64,000 nucleotides of DNA from Candidatus Defluviibacillus avedoerensis (GCA_016703665.1 JADJBS010000015.1:123834-187833); one strand, 5' to 3'; positions 9,229-17,785 are shown, counted from the first letter of the stretch. The notes: generated by a model from the letters alone, not told the origin. Program-made: numbers and translations.

Positions 9229-10512
9229 ATGCGCACACATGACACACCAGCTCGTCGCCATTTTTTGGGCGCGCTATCTTTGGTCACCATGCCCTCCTGG
9301 GCTCAATTTCGGGTGGAGGTTTCCGGTGTTGGGCAAGTTCAAATGCCGATTGCAATCGCCGGATTCAAAGGGGACGACCAGTCTCCTCAAAAAATCGCAG
9401 CGATTGTCCGTGATGACCTTGAGCGCAGTGGACAGTTCCGGTCGGTCGATGCATCCAGTGCAAATGGGCTGGATGAATCCAGTCGCCCAGATTTCTCCTC
9501 ATTCAGGCAAAAAGCGGCCGATTCTCTATTGACTGGCAGTGCCACCCGCTTGGCTGACGGTCGCTACGACGTTCGGTTCAGGCTTTGGGACGTGGTCAAG
9601 GGTCAAGACCTGGGCGGGCAAGGGTATGCCATCGGTGCTTCGGAATTGCGTTTAGCGGCGCATCGAATTGCTGATTTCGTCTATGAGAAGCTCACTGGCG
9701 ACAAAGGCGTTTTCTCGACACGCTTGGCGTATGTAACCAAATCCGGGCAGCGTCACACTCTGTGGGTTGCTGATTCCGACGGCGAGAATGCCCAGTCAGC
9801 ATTGTCAAGCCAGGAGCCCATCATTTCACCTTCTTGGTCTCCCAACGGAAGCCAGCTGGCATATGTGTCATTTGAATCCCGCAAGCCTGTGATTTATGTT
9901 CACACCATTGCGAACGGTCAGCGCCGTTTGTTGGCAAACTTCCGCGGCTCCAACAGTGCGCCGTGCTGGGCTCCTGACGGCTCGACCTTGGCGGTCACTC
10001 TCAGCCGCGATGGTGCATCCCAAATTTATGCATTGGATGCCAAAGGTGGTGAACCCAGGCGGTTGACGCAATCCGGCAGCATTGATACTGAGCCAGAATA
10101 TTCGCCTGACGGAAAACTGATTTATTTTGTCAGTGACCGTGGAGGTTCCCCACAGATTTACCGAATGGGCTATACAGGTGGCAACCCCGAGCGTGTCACG
10201 TTCAGTGGCACGTACAACATTTCGCCAAGCATCAGCCCAGATGGGCGGTTTTTGGCTTTCATTTCGCGAGTCAATGGAGCCTTCAAGTTGCATGTGATGG
10301 AACTCTCAACTGGTGTTGTAAATGCCATTACCGACACGTCTGCAGATGAGAGTCCAAGCTTTGCGCCCAATGGCCGTTTGCTGGTTTATGCCACGCAGGT
10401 TCAAGGCCGTGACGCGCTGATGACCACCACTTTGGATGGAAAAATCAAAGCCAAACTGGGACAGCAGGGTGGCGATATTCGGGAACCCGATTGGGGCCCC
10501 TTTCTGCAATGA
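9229..10512 (+). CDS. tolB: Tol-Pal system periplasmic protein TolB
   Basis: TolB is the periplasmic beta-propeller that links Pal to the TolQRA motor during outer-membrane constriction. The 427-residue frame begins with a signal sequence containing a twin arginine (ARRHFLGALSLVTMPSWAQ). It continues with the N-terminal domain (VQMPIAIAGF, AIVRDDLERSGQF) and then propeller blades with repeated WSPNGSQLAYVSFE, WAPDGSTLAVTLS, YSPDGKLIYFVSD and ISPDGRFLAFIS motifs. Pal and CpoB follow at short spacing. The usual upstream tolQ, tolR and tolA are absent here: the preceding gene is an LPS glycosyltransferase that ends 77 bases before. Confidence 0.96.
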   Translation: MRTHDTPARRHFLGALSLVTMPSWAQFRVEVSGVGQVQMPIAIAGFKGDDQSPQKIAAIVRDDLERSGQFRSVDASSANGLDESSRPDFSSFRQKAADSLLTGSATRLADGRYDVRFRLWDVVKGQDLGGQGYAIGASELRLAAHRIADFVYEKLTGDKGVFSTRLAYVTKSGQRHTLWVADSDGENAQSALSSQEPIISPSWSPNGSQLAYVSFESRKPVIYVHTIANGQRRLLANFRGSNSAPCWAPDGSTLAVTLSRDGASQIYALDAKGGEPRRLTQSGSIDTEPEYSPDGKLIYFVSDRGGSPQIYRMGYTGGNPERVTFSGTYNISPSISPDGRFLAFISRVNGAFKLHVMELSTGVVNAITDTSADESPSFAPNGRLLVYATQVQGRDALMTTTLDGKIKAKLGQQGGDIREPDWGPFLQ

Positions 10513-10535
10513 TTCATATTTCCCGAGGAACAAAC

Positions 10536-11102
10536 ATGGTATCCATTTCACACATCAAGAAACTGGCTCTTGCCAGCATGGTTGCCGCTGCTCTGGGCGG
10601 CTGTGCATCCAGCGTTCCGCTCGACACACCTGCCGTGGAGGACCGTGCTGCAAGCGGCAGCACCGCTGCGACCGGGTCTGCAGGGCTGGCTGGTGCCGAT
10701 GCGAACACCACAAACAATCGCAATGTGCAATCGGTGGATTTGAGCAAATCCAGCCAGGACAAACTTGGCCCAGCGGGCGAGCGCATTGTCTATTTTGATT
10801 ACGATAGCTTCTTGGTAAAAGCTGATTACCAGGGCTTGCTCGAAACGCAAGCGAGGTACCTGAAGGCTGACAAAGCGCGCAAAGCAGTGATTGAAGGACA
10901 CACCGATGACCGTGGTGGTCGGGAATACAACTTGGCTTTGGGACAGAAACGCGCAGAAGCCGTGCGGCGCTCTTTGGGCTTGCTCGGCGTTGTGGATGCA
11001 CAGGTCGAGGCAGTGAGCTTTGGTAAAGAAAAGCCTGCAGCGCTGGGCAGCGATGAAGCGTCGATGGCAAGAAATCGCCGTGCTGAAGTCACCTATCGGT
11101 AA
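10536..11102 (+). CDS. pal: Peptidoglycan-associated lipoprotein Pal
   Basis: Outer-membrane lipoprotein that binds peptidoglycan and TolB. The ATG at 10536 is preceded by GAGGA (10525-10529) and opens a lipoprotein signal peptide with lipobox LGGC (Cys near residue 22), so it is preferred over the earlier in-frame start at 10491. After a low-complexity Ser/Ala/Thr linker comes an OmpA-like peptidoglycan-binding domain: YFDYDSFLV, then the signature VIEGHTDDRGGREYNLALG and the terminal MARNRRAEV. Length of 188 residues fits the family. It lies 23 bases after tolB and 4 bases before cpoB, in one operon. Confidence 0.96.
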   Translation: MVSISHIKKLALASMVAAALGGCASSVPLDTPAVEDRAASGSTAATGSAGLAGADANTTNNRNVQSVDLSKSSQDKLGPAGERIVYFDYDSFLVKADYQGLLETQARYLKADKARKAVIEGHTDDRGGREYNLALGQKRAEAVRRSLGLLGVVDAQVEAVSFGKEKPAALGSDEASMARNRRAEVTYR

Positions 11103-11106
11103 ACCC

Positions 11107-11907
11107 ATGCAGACGCTAAGTATTTACCGTGTTGGTCAAATTGCCGTCGGATTGGCATTTGCCTGGAGCTCAAGCCTTTCCCATGCAGCCCTTTTTGAGG
11201 ATGACGAGGCTCGCAAGGCCATTCTTGACCTGCGCCAGCGTGTCGAAACCGTGCGCCAAGCTGCTGATGCATCCGAGAAGCGACAGACTTCGGAGGCCAG
11301 CAAAATCTTGGAAGAGAATTCGCAACTTCGTCGGTCTATGCTGGATATTCAAGGCCAGATTGAGGCTGCCAAGCAGGATTTGGCTAAATTGCGTGGGCAA
11401 AATGAGCAGCTTGCCCGCGATTTGGCAGACCTGCAGCGTCGGCAAAAAGACTTGCTCATGGGCGTCGAAGATCGATTCAAGAAATTCGAACCAGTGAAGG
11501 TCACGGTAGATGGAAAGGAATTTACGGCTGAACCAGCTGAAAAACGCGATTTTGAAGCTGCTTTGGCCGTGTTTCGCAAAGGGGACTTTCCAGCAGCGCA
11601 GTCCTTGCTGTTTGATTTTTTGAAACGCAACCCAGGCAGTGGCTATGCGCCTTCGGCTTTTTTCTGGCTGGGTAATGCGCAATATGCGACCCGGGATTAC
11701 AAGGAAGCGATTGCCAATTTCAAGGCCGTTGTTTCACAGGCATCAGACCACTTGAAGGCACCTGAGGCCTTGCTTTCGGTTGCCAATTGCTACGCGGAAC
11801 TCAAGGATAACCGCTCTGCACGTCGGACCTTGGATGAATTGATCAAGGTTTATCCACAGTCGGACGCTGCGGTTGCTGGCAAAGAACGACTTTCCCGACT
11901 GAAATAG
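11107..11907 (+). CDS. cpoB: Cell division coordinator CpoB (YbgF)
   Basis: CpoB (YbgF) is the periplasmic TPR protein of the Tol-Pal operon that couples outer-membrane constriction to septal peptidoglycan synthesis. The start at 11107 gives a signal peptide ending at SHA-ALF. It is followed by a coiled-coil rich in Gln, Glu and Arg (residues about 40-130, for example LEENSQLRRSMLDIQGQIEA) and a C-terminal tetratricopeptide domain (FEAALAVFRKGDFPAAQSL, SAFFWLGNAQYATRDYKEAI, LKAPEALLSVANCYAELKD). Length is 266 residues, normal for the family. It starts 4 bases after pal. Confidence 0.95.
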   Translation: MQTLSIYRVGQIAVGLAFAWSSSLSHAALFEDDEARKAILDLRQRVETVRQAADASEKRQTSEASKILEENSQLRRSMLDIQGQIEAAKQDLAKLRGQNEQLARDLADLQRRQKDLLMGVEDRFKKFEPVKVTVDGKEFTAEPAEKRDFEAALAVFRKGDFPAAQSLLFDFLKRNPGSGYAPSAFFWLGNAQYATRDYKEAIANFKAVVSQASDHLKAPEALLSVANCYAELKDNRSARRTLDELIKVYPQSDAAVAGKERLSRLK

Positions 11908-11941
11908 CCTCTCTCTACCCCTGGCGCCTGGAGCGGACACA

Positions 11942-12766
11942 ATGATCGACCAAATGTCTGAGCGTAGTGATGGCCTTGCTTTGGACTTGCTTCAACCTGA
12001 CATGGCACGGCGCTTTGGAGGCCTTGATCGGCTGTTTGGTTTGGTTGCAGCCGAACGAATTCGGGCATCTCATGTCGTGGTGGTTGGCATTGGTGGGGTT
12101 GGTTCATGGGCGGCTGAATCGCTGGCACGCAGTGGGGTCGGGCAAATAACCTTGATTGACCTGGATCACGTGGCTGAGTCCAACATCAATCGCCAGGTTC
12201 ATGCCATTGAAAGCACAGTCGGTGTGGCCAAAGTGCAGGCAATGCGCGAGCGCATTGGCCAGATCAATCCCTATTGCCAGCTTACCTGCATTGAAGAATT
12301 TGTCAGTCCCGAAAATTGGCGCAAGTTGTTACCACTGGATGTTGATGCCGTGATCGACGCTTGTGATCAGGCAAAGGCCAAACTCGCCATGGCTGTCTGG
12401 GCACTCAAGGGTGAGACCCTGTTCGTGAGTGTCGGTGCTGCAGGTGGAAAGCGCATGGCCCACCTGGTCGAAATTGACGATCTGTCCAAGGTGACGCATG
12501 ACCCTGTCCTGGCCCAGTTGCGCTACCGTCTTCGCAAGCAATACGCAGCACCTTCAGGTGGAAAAAAAATGGGGATTTCATGCGTGTACAGCAAAGAGGC
12601 GGTACAGGGACCCGATGCTAGTTGTGAGGTGAACGGCGACGGATCACTCAATTGCCATGGCTACGGATCGCTCGTGAGTGTGACGGCAAGTTTTGGGCAC
12701 TGTGCGGCAGGATGGGTTATCTCGATGTTAGGTTCTAAAAACTCCCAGAAACACGTTATAATCTAA
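11942..12766 (+). CDS. tcdA: tRNA threonylcarbamoyladenosine dehydratase
   Basis: TcdA (CsdL) is an E1-like enzyme that uses ATP to cyclise t6A37 of ANN-decoding tRNAs into ct6A. The nucleotide-binding motif is VVVVGIGGVGSWAAESLARS near residue 45, followed by LIDLDHVAESNINRQ (ATP and Mg contacts) and VDAVIDACDQAKAK. Conserved SVGAAGGK and the C-terminal block with NCHGYGSL are present. The 274-residue length is typical. It sits 34 bases after cpoB. The last codons overlap the -10 element of the tRNA-Lys promoter, so a ct6A-forming enzyme lies immediately before a tRNA-Lys, a t6A-class tRNA. Confidence 0.93.
   Translation: MIDQMSERSDGLALDLLQPDMARRFGGLDRLFGLVAAERIRASHVVVVGIGGVGSWAAESLARSGVGQITLIDLDHVAESNINRQVHAIESTVGVAKVQAMRERIGQINPYCQLTCIEEFVSPENWRKLLPLDVDAVIDACDQAKAKLAMAVWALKGETLFVSVGAAGGKRMAHLVEIDDLSKVTHDPVLAQLRYRLRKQYAAPSGGKKMGISCVYSKEAVQGPDASCEVNGDGSLNCHGYGSLVSVTASFGHCAAGWVISMLGSKNSQKHVII
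12757..12762 (+). promoter_or_regulatory. -10 element of tRNA-Lys promoter
   Basis: A perfect TATAAT lies inside the last codons of tcdA, 28 bases before the mature 5' end of tRNA-Lys. The -35 position (around 12734-12739) is poor. The same TATAAT at a similar distance precedes tRNA-Val and tRNA-Pro in this window. Confidence 0.6.
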
Positions 12767-12790
12767 GGCTTTGCAGCAATGCAAAAATGT

Positions 12791-12866
12791 GGGACGTTAG
12801 CTCAGTTGGTAGAGCAGCGGACTTTTAATCCGTTTGTCGTGGGTTCGACCCCCGCACGTCCCACCA
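12791..12866 (+). tRNA. tRNA-Lys (TTT)
   Basis: A 76-base cloverleaf with acceptor arms GGGACGT and ACGTCCC, D-arm GCTC/GAGC, an anticodon stem GCGGA/TCCGT enclosing loop CTTTTAA (anticodon TTT), a T-arm with GGTTCGACCCC, and an encoded CCA end. It has its own TATAAT 28 bases upstream and a terminator just downstream. It flanks an integrase relic, consistent with past use as an integration site. Confidence 0.97.
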
Positions 12867-12874
12867 AAATATTC

Positions 12875-12909
12875 AAGGGCTTAGCAGCGATGCTAAGCCC
12901 TTTGTTTTT
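12875..12909 (+). terminator. Rho-independent terminator after tRNA-Lys
   Basis: Twelve-base arms AAGGGCTTAGCA and TGCTAAGCCCTT close a GCGA loop and are followed by TGTTTTTT. It ends the tRNA-Lys transcript. The right arm also contains the stop codon of the integrase relic that reads from the opposite strand. Confidence 0.85.
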
Positions 12910-13064
12910 TCGGGCGTGACAATAACGTGACCAAATCGACTACGTTGTCGTCACGGACGCGCTGGATTCGATTCGCAGCAACAGCCAGATGTTCCGTGGC
13001 GTACTTTGCATAGCGGTCCACCATCACCCTGGACTTCCAGCTGCCCAAATATGTTTGGCTGGAA
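12893..13064 (-). pseudogene. Remnant of a phage-type tyrosine integrase (C-terminus only)
   Basis: Read leftwards, one open stretch ending at a TAG (12893-12895) encodes LGSWKSRVMVDRYAKYATEH followed by LAVAANRIQRVRDDNVVDLV. This matches the extreme C-terminus of site-specific tyrosine recombinases: the LG-x-W box and the RYA element with the catalytic tyrosine, followed by EHLA-A. The Arg-Lys-His-Arg core that should precede it is absent; upstream bases belong to the imuB promoter. No start codon or ribosome site exists, so this is a dead fragment. Its position right behind tRNA-Lys is the classic place for an island integrase, so it marks a former integration event now mostly deleted. Confidence 0.75.
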
Positions 13065-13138
13065 CTCTTTAGTTGGTGAGCATTTTGTACGCAAATGAAA
13101 GTGCTTTCATGCTGAGAAACTGATTGATAACAGAAGTA

Positions 13139-13158
13139 TACTGTATAAAAAAACAGTA
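13139..13158 (+). promoter_or_regulatory. LexA (SOS) box before imuB
   Basis: The 20-mer TACTGTATAAAAAAACAGTA departs from the E. coli LexA consensus (CTG-N10-CAG within TACTGTATATATATACAGTA) at only a few central positions and keeps both CTG and CAG half-sites at correct spacing. It lies 16 bases before the imuB ATG, so it can control the imuB-dnaE2 transcript directly. Induction by DNA damage is inferred from the site and the known SOS control of such cassettes. Confidence 0.88.
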
Positions 13159-13174
13159 TTTTGGTTTTTCATCC

Positions 13175-14566
13175 ATGAATTGGATCGCACTGCTGCCACC
13201 ATCAGATGCCGACGCTTTGCCCCTGGCCTGGCAAGCTCTGCGCTTCACACCGCGCGTGTGCTTGATAGACGAGACCGTGTTACTGGAGGTGTCGGGCAGC
13301 GAGCGGTTGTGGGGCGGGTGGGAGCGCTTGCTGGGTCTGATTTGTGAACAAAAAGTACCGTTAAGGCATGACAGATGGTCACAAGGTGCTACATCTTTGG
13401 TAGCTATTGCCTTCTTGCGGCTTGGTGTGACGGGGCTGGATGCGGCGGAGGGTGCCATCCAGGCTGTCCTGAACCGCCTACCTTTGCATGCACTGACCGC
13501 TGCCAACGATGCCCTGCCCATGCTGCACCGCGCCGGTTGTCGCACCTGGGGTGATTTGCGGGCCTTGCCGCGTGCAGGGGTTGCACGCCGATTTGGTGTG
13601 GGTTTGCTCCAAGCGCTGGATCAGGCATATGGCGAGCAGCCCGAAAGCCATTACTGGCTGAGCCTGCCCGAGCAGTTTGAGCAAAGCATAGAGCTTTTGA
13701 GCCTGGCCGAATCAGCGCCCATGCTGATGTTTGGCGCTCAGCGCTTGCTAACGCTGCTGCGCGCCTGGTTGCAGGGGCGGCATTTGGGTGTGCTGACGCT
13801 GGAATTGCGCTGGCGGTATGACCTGTGCCGTATCGATGGGGTGGATTTACCCCCGCATGGGCAGTTGCAGCTTCGTACGGCAGAGCCTACGCAGGACATG
13901 GCGCATCTGGGCCGGTTAATGGCCGAGAACTTGGCGCGCAACACCCTGGCCGCACCTGTGAATGCCTTGACCCTGCGGGCCACAGACACCGCGCCTTTGC
14001 CCACTGTCAGTGCCAGCCTGTTGCCCAGTGATGGCGCAGTGGAGGGCGACAGCTTGCACCAGTTGGTGGAACGCCTGAGCGCTCGCTTGGGCGGCGACCA
14101 TGTATTGTGTGCCGTGTCGCAAGCCGACCACCGTCCCGAATGTCGGCAGCGTTGGGTGCCCGCAGCGCAGAACCGCTTCAAGCAAGGCACGGCCTCACGC
14201 ACCGGGATACCCGGGGCTTTTTATCCGTCCGGGGGAAGCGCAGTACGCGAAGCGACACGTGTAGGGGACATGTACCTGCCAACCTGGTTGCTACGAGAGC
14301 CTTTGGTGCTTCAGGTGCACGGTAATCGTCCGCATTACCAAGGGCCGCTGCGCTTGCTGGTGGGGCCGCAGCGGCTGGAGACGGGTTGGTGGCTGGATGA
14401 TTCAGATCGGGGTGACGCCGGGCAAAGCGAAGTTGTGAAAGTGGGGCTGGCGTTACGGGACTACTTCATTGCCTATAGCGCGCATGCGGGGCTGCTGTGG
14501 GTTTACCGCCAGCGTCTGGGGCCAGCCAACGCAGCGGAGTGGTTTTTGCAAGGCCTGTATGCCTGA
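13175..14566 (+). CDS. imuB: Translesion synthesis protein ImuB (Y-family-like)
   Basis: ImuB is a catalytically inactive relative of Y-family polymerases. It bridges the beta clamp and the error-prone polymerase ImuC/DnaE2 during SOS mutagenesis. The ATG at 13175 opens MNWIALLPPSDADALPLAWQ; an earlier in-frame start at 13124 would read through the LexA box and is unlikely. LIDETVLLEVSGSERLWGG occupies the place of the palm motif but lacks the acidic catalytic triad of active polymerases. An HhH-like segment follows (GCRTWGDLRALPRAGVARRF). 463 residues. It overlaps dnaE2 by 8 bases (ATGCCTGA). The usual partner imuA is not next to it: the LexA box and an integrase relic occupy that position. 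Confidence 0.88.
   Translation: MNWIALLPPSDADALPLAWQALRFTPRVCLIDETVLLEVSGSERLWGGWERLLGLICEQKVPLRHDRWSQGATSLVAIAFLRLGVTGLDAAEGAIQAVLNRLPLHALTAANDALPMLHRAGCRTWGDLRALPRAGVARRFGVGLLQALDQAYGEQPESHYWLSLPEQFEQSIELLSLAESAPMLMFGAQRLLTLLRAWLQGRHLGVLTLELRWRYDLCRIDGVDLPPHGQLQLRTAEPTQDMAHLGRLMAENLARNTLAAPVNALTLRATDTAPLPTVSASLLPSDGAVEGDSLHQLVERLSARLGGDHVLCAVSQADHRPECRQRWVPAAQNRFKQGTASRTGIPGAFYPSGGSAVREATRVGDMYLPTWLLREPLVLQVHGNRPHYQGPLRLLVGPQRLETGWWLDDSDRGDAGQSEVVKVGLALRDYFIAYSAHAGLLWVYRQRLGPANAAEWFLQGLYA
13388..13404. repeat. Short palindrome GCTAC-N7-GTAGC inside imuB
   Basis: GCTACATCTTTGGTAGC, a perfect 5-base inverted repeat with a 7-base spacer, in frame within the GATSLVAIAF codons of imuB. It belongs to the GCTAY-N7-RTAGC family found six times in this window. 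Confidence 0.45.
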
Positions 14567-17500
14567 TCAAATTCTGCCCTTTTATGCGGAGCTGCACGCT
14601 TTAAGCAACTACAGCTTTCAGCGTGGCGCATCCAGGCCAGCAGAGCTGGTTCAACGTGCAGCTGCCTTGGGTTACAGCGGCTTGGCCATCACGGATGAAT
14701 GCTCTGTCGCTGGCGTAGTGCAGGCGTACAGCGCAGCCAAGGGCATGCATGCTTTCAAACTGCTGCTGGGTAGCGAGTTTGCGTTAAGTGATGGGGATGG
14801 CTGGGCATTCATCGTCCTGGCGCGCAACCGCAACGGCTGGGGCAACCTGTGCGAATTCATCACAGCTGCGCGGCGCGAGGCCGACAAAGGCAGCTACCGT
14901 GTGAGCCTGGCGAGCAGCGACTTTGCCTTGCTGCAAGACTGCGAAGTCTTGCTCCTGCACCCGGCTGAGCTTGATTGGTCAACAGCGCTGGCATTGGGGC
15001 AATGGGCGAAGACGCAGTGGGGTAGTCATGTCTGGCTGGCGGTGGAATTGCTGCTGGGAATTGACGACGTTTGGCGGCTTGATTTTTTACAGCGCCTGGG
15101 TCAGGCCTGTCAGTTGCCCTTGGTGGCCACGGGTGGCGTGCAAATGCATGTGCGCTCGCGCAAGCCCTTGCACGATGTGATCAGCGCTGTGCGCCTAGGT
15201 AAGCCCGTGGCCCAATGCGGTTTTGATTTGCAGGCCAATGCCGAGCGTCACCTGCGGCCCCGCCTGCGGTTGGGGCAGATCTATCCGCCTGATTTGCTGG
15301 CCCATACCCTCGTGGTGGCTGGCCGTTGCACCTTTACCCTGGACGAGATCCGTTACCAATACCCCATGGAAAGCGTGCCACCCGGCATGACGCCTGCGCA
15401 GGCGCTGCGCCAACTCACGCTGACAGGGGCCGCCAAACGTTACCCCGAGGGCGTGCCTGGCAGCGTGCTGAAACAAATCGAGCATGAACTGACATTGATT
15501 GCAGATTGCCAGTACGAGATGTACTTCTTGACCGTAGAAGACATCGTGCGGTTTGCCCGCAGTCAGGGCATCTTGTGCCAGGGCAGGGGGTCTGCCGCCA
15601 ATTCCGTGGTCTGCTACTGCCTGGGAATCACCGAGGTCGACCCGACACGGCAAATCCTGCTGTTTGAACGCTTCATCAGCCGAGAGCGCAAAGAGCCGCC
15701 CGACATCGACGTGGACTTCGAGCACGAGCGACGCGAGGAAGTCATTCAATACATCTATGCCAAATACGGCCATGACCGCGCTGCCATCGCCGCAGTGGTC
15801 ACCACCTACCGTAGTCGCAGCGCCGTGCGCGATGTCGGCAAGGCTTTGGGGTTGCCGCCAGCCCTGGTGGATGCGGTTGCCAAAGACCTGAAATGGTTTG
15901 AGCAAATCCAGCACAGCTCCGATCAACTGGTTGCGTTGATGGTCAAAACCGGTGTGCGGGTGCATCCGCAGCGCCTGCAGCACTGGCAGGATTTGACTCA
16001 GCAGTTGCGCGGCTTTCCGCGTCACCTGAGCCAGCATGTGGGTGGTTTTGTGTTGACCCAAGGCAAGCTCATGCGCCTGGTGCCGATTGAGAACGCCACC
16101 ATGAAAAACCGCAGCGTCATCCAGTGGGAAAAGGATGACCTGGAAACCATGGGCTTGATGAAGGTCGATGTGCTGGCCCTGGGCATGCTTAGCGCCATCC
16201 GCAAATGCTTGACCTTCATCAGCCAGCGGTGCGGTTCAACCTTTGGGATGCAAGACGTACCCAAGGAAGACCCTGCCACCTACGCCATGATCCGCGCGGC
16301 CGACACCATCGGCGTCTTCCAGATCGAAAGCCGGGCGCAGATGTCCATGTTGCCGCGCTTGAAGCCCGAGAAGTTTTACGACTTGGTCGTGCAGGTGGCC
16401 ATCGTGCGGCCTGGCCCTATACAAGGCGGCATGGTGCACCCGTACCTGCGGCGAAGACAAGGCCTGGAGGAGGCCAACTACGTCAAAGATGAACTCAAAC
16501 CCGCGCTGAAGCGCACCTTGGGCGTGCCCATCTTTCAAGAGCAGGTGATGCAGATCTCCATGATCGCTGCGGGCTTCTCAGCCGAAAAGGCAGATCGCCT
16601 GCGCCGCGCCATGGCCGCCTGGAAGCGCAAGGGCGGGGTCGATGCTTTTCGCCAGCCATTGATCGACGGCATGCTTGAGCGCGGCTACCCCCAGGACTTT
16701 GCTGAACGCATCTTCCAGCAAATCCTGGGCTTTGGCGATTACGGCTTTCCCGAGAGTCACGCCTTCAGCTTTGCTCTGTTGGCCTATGTCACCGCCTGGC
16801 TCAAGTGCCATGAACCTGCCTGCTTCTTGGCAGCCCTGATCAATTCGCAACCCATGGGTTTTTACACAGCCTCGCAACTGGTGCAGGACGCGCGCCGTCA
16901 CCGCGTAGAAGTACGCCCGCCAGACGTAATTTGCAGCGACTGGGACTGCACCCTGGAGGACATCCCCGGCCAGGCCATGCCTGCTGTGCGCTTGGGTTTG
17001 CGCCTGGTGGGTGGACTGAGCCACACAGGTGTCAAAGCCTTGATGGCAGCCCGCCAACAAGCCTCCTTTACCAGCACCGAAGACATGGCCCGGCGCGCCA
17101 ACCTAGATCGCCAAGACCTGGACGCGCTGGCAGCAGGGGATGCCCTGGTCACATTGGCTGGCCATCGACGCCAACAGGTATGGGCAGCGACAGGACTGCA
17201 CCCAGTCCCAGCCATATTGCGAGGCGTTCCTGTCCATGAGGATTTGCTGGCCTTGCCCGAAGCCCCGGAAGGCGAAGAAATCACATTTGACTATGCATCT
17301 CTTGGCCTGACCCTGCGTCGCCATCCTGTGGCCTTGCTACGTGCACGTCTGCAAAAAATGCGCTTGCAAAGCGCCCGGGATATGCATGATCTACCCCATG
17401 GCTGCCCTGTGCGCGCCTGCGGTTTGGTCACCGTGCGCCAGCAGCCGCAAACCGCCAACGGCACGATCTTTGTGACCTTGGAGGACGAAACGGGCCCTGT

Positions 17501-17705
17501 CAACGTTATCGTATGGAAAGGTGTGCGCCAGCGTCAGCGCGAAGCCTTGCTGCACTCACGCCTATTGGCCGTCTATGGCATCTGGCAGCGCGATGTGGGC
17601 AGTGGGGGGGAGGTGCGGCACCTGGTAGCACACCAGTTGCGGGATTTAACGCCGCTGCTGGGTAGGCTGGGTGAGCTGTCCAGCAAGAGTCGGGATTTTC
17701 ATTGA
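14559..17705 (+). CDS. dnaE2: Error-prone DNA polymerase III alpha subunit DnaE2/ImuC
   Basis: DnaE2 (ImuC) is the C-family polymerase that performs translesion synthesis with ImuB under SOS control. The ATG at 14559 overlaps the imuB stop by 8 bases, and the reading frame gives 1048 residues, normal for the family. An N-terminal PHP domain begins YAELHALSNYSFQRG. The polymerase core has GRGSAANSVVCYCLGIT and the catalytic PDIDVDFEHERR aspartates (near residue 385). The finger region shows AIVRPGPIQGGMVHPYLRR, and the C-terminal OB-fold ends near VNVIVWKGVRQRQREALL. The gene ends 6 bases before tRNA-Gly on the other strand. Confidence 0.94.
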   Translation: MPDQILPFYAELHALSNYSFQRGASRPAELVQRAAALGYSGLAITDECSVAGVVQAYSAAKGMHAFKLLLGSEFALSDGDGWAFIVLARNRNGWGNLCEFITAARREADKGSYRVSLASSDFALLQDCEVLLLHPAELDWSTALALGQWAKTQWGSHVWLAVELLLGIDDVWRLDFLQRLGQACQLPLVATGGVQMHVRSRKPLHDVISAVRLGKPVAQCGFDLQANAERHLRPRLRLGQIYPPDLLAHTLVVAGRCTFTLDEIRYQYPMESVPPGMTPAQALRQLTLTGAAKRYPEGVPGSVLKQIEHELTLIADCQYEMYFLTVEDIVRFARSQGILCQGRGSAANSVVCYCLGITEVDPTRQILLFERFISRERKEPPDIDVDFEHERREEVIQYIYAKYGHDRAAIAAVVTTYRSRSAVRDVGKALGLPPALVDAVAKDLKWFEQIQHSSDQLVALMVKTGVRVHPQRLQHWQDLTQQLRGFPRHLSQHVGGFVLTQGKLMRLVPIENATMKNRSVIQWEKDDLETMGLMKVDVLALGMLSAIRKCLTFISQRCGSTFGMQDVPKEDPATYAMIRAADTIGVFQIESRAQMSMLPRLKPEKFYDLVVQVAIVRPGPIQGGMVHPYLRRRQGLEEANYVKDELKPALKRTLGVPIFQEQVMQISMIAAGFSAEKADRLRRAMAAWKRKGGVDAFRQPLIDGMLERGYPQDFAERIFQQILGFGDYGFPESHAFSFALLAYVTAWLKCHEPACFLAALINSQPMGFYTASQLVQDARRHRVEVRPPDVICSDWDCTLEDIPGQAMPAVRLGLRLVGGLSHTGVKALMAARQQASFTSTEDMARRANLDRQDLDALAAGDALVTLAGHRRQQVWAATGLHPVPAILRGVPVHEDLLALPEAPEGEEITFDYASLGLTLRRHPVALLRARLQKMRLQSARDMHDLPHGCPVRACGLVTVRQQPQTANGTIFVTLEDETGPVNVIVWKGVRQRQREALLHSRLLAVYGIWQRDVGSGGEVRHLVAHQLRDLTPLLGRLGELSSKSRDFH

Positions 17706-17711
17706 AGGTAA

Positions 17712-17785
17712 TGGAGCGGGTGATGGGAATCGAACCCACGTTATTTGCTTGGGAAGCAAGAGTCCTACCATTGAACGACACCCGC
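17712..17785 (-). tRNA. tRNA-Gly (CCC)
   Basis: A 74-base cloverleaf on the minus strand with acceptor arms GCGGGTG and CACCCGC, anticodon stem CTTGC/GCAAG enclosing loop TTCCCAA (anticodon CCC), a GGTTCGATTCC T-arm and an encoded CCA. It converges with dnaE2, with 6 bases between. Confidence 0.95.

Noticed and set aside
15195..16061. A 288-codon open frame opposite dnaE2, and a 330-codon frame (40232-41224) opposite mfd
   Set aside because: Both are shadows of strongly conserved sense genes and show no motifs or start signals.
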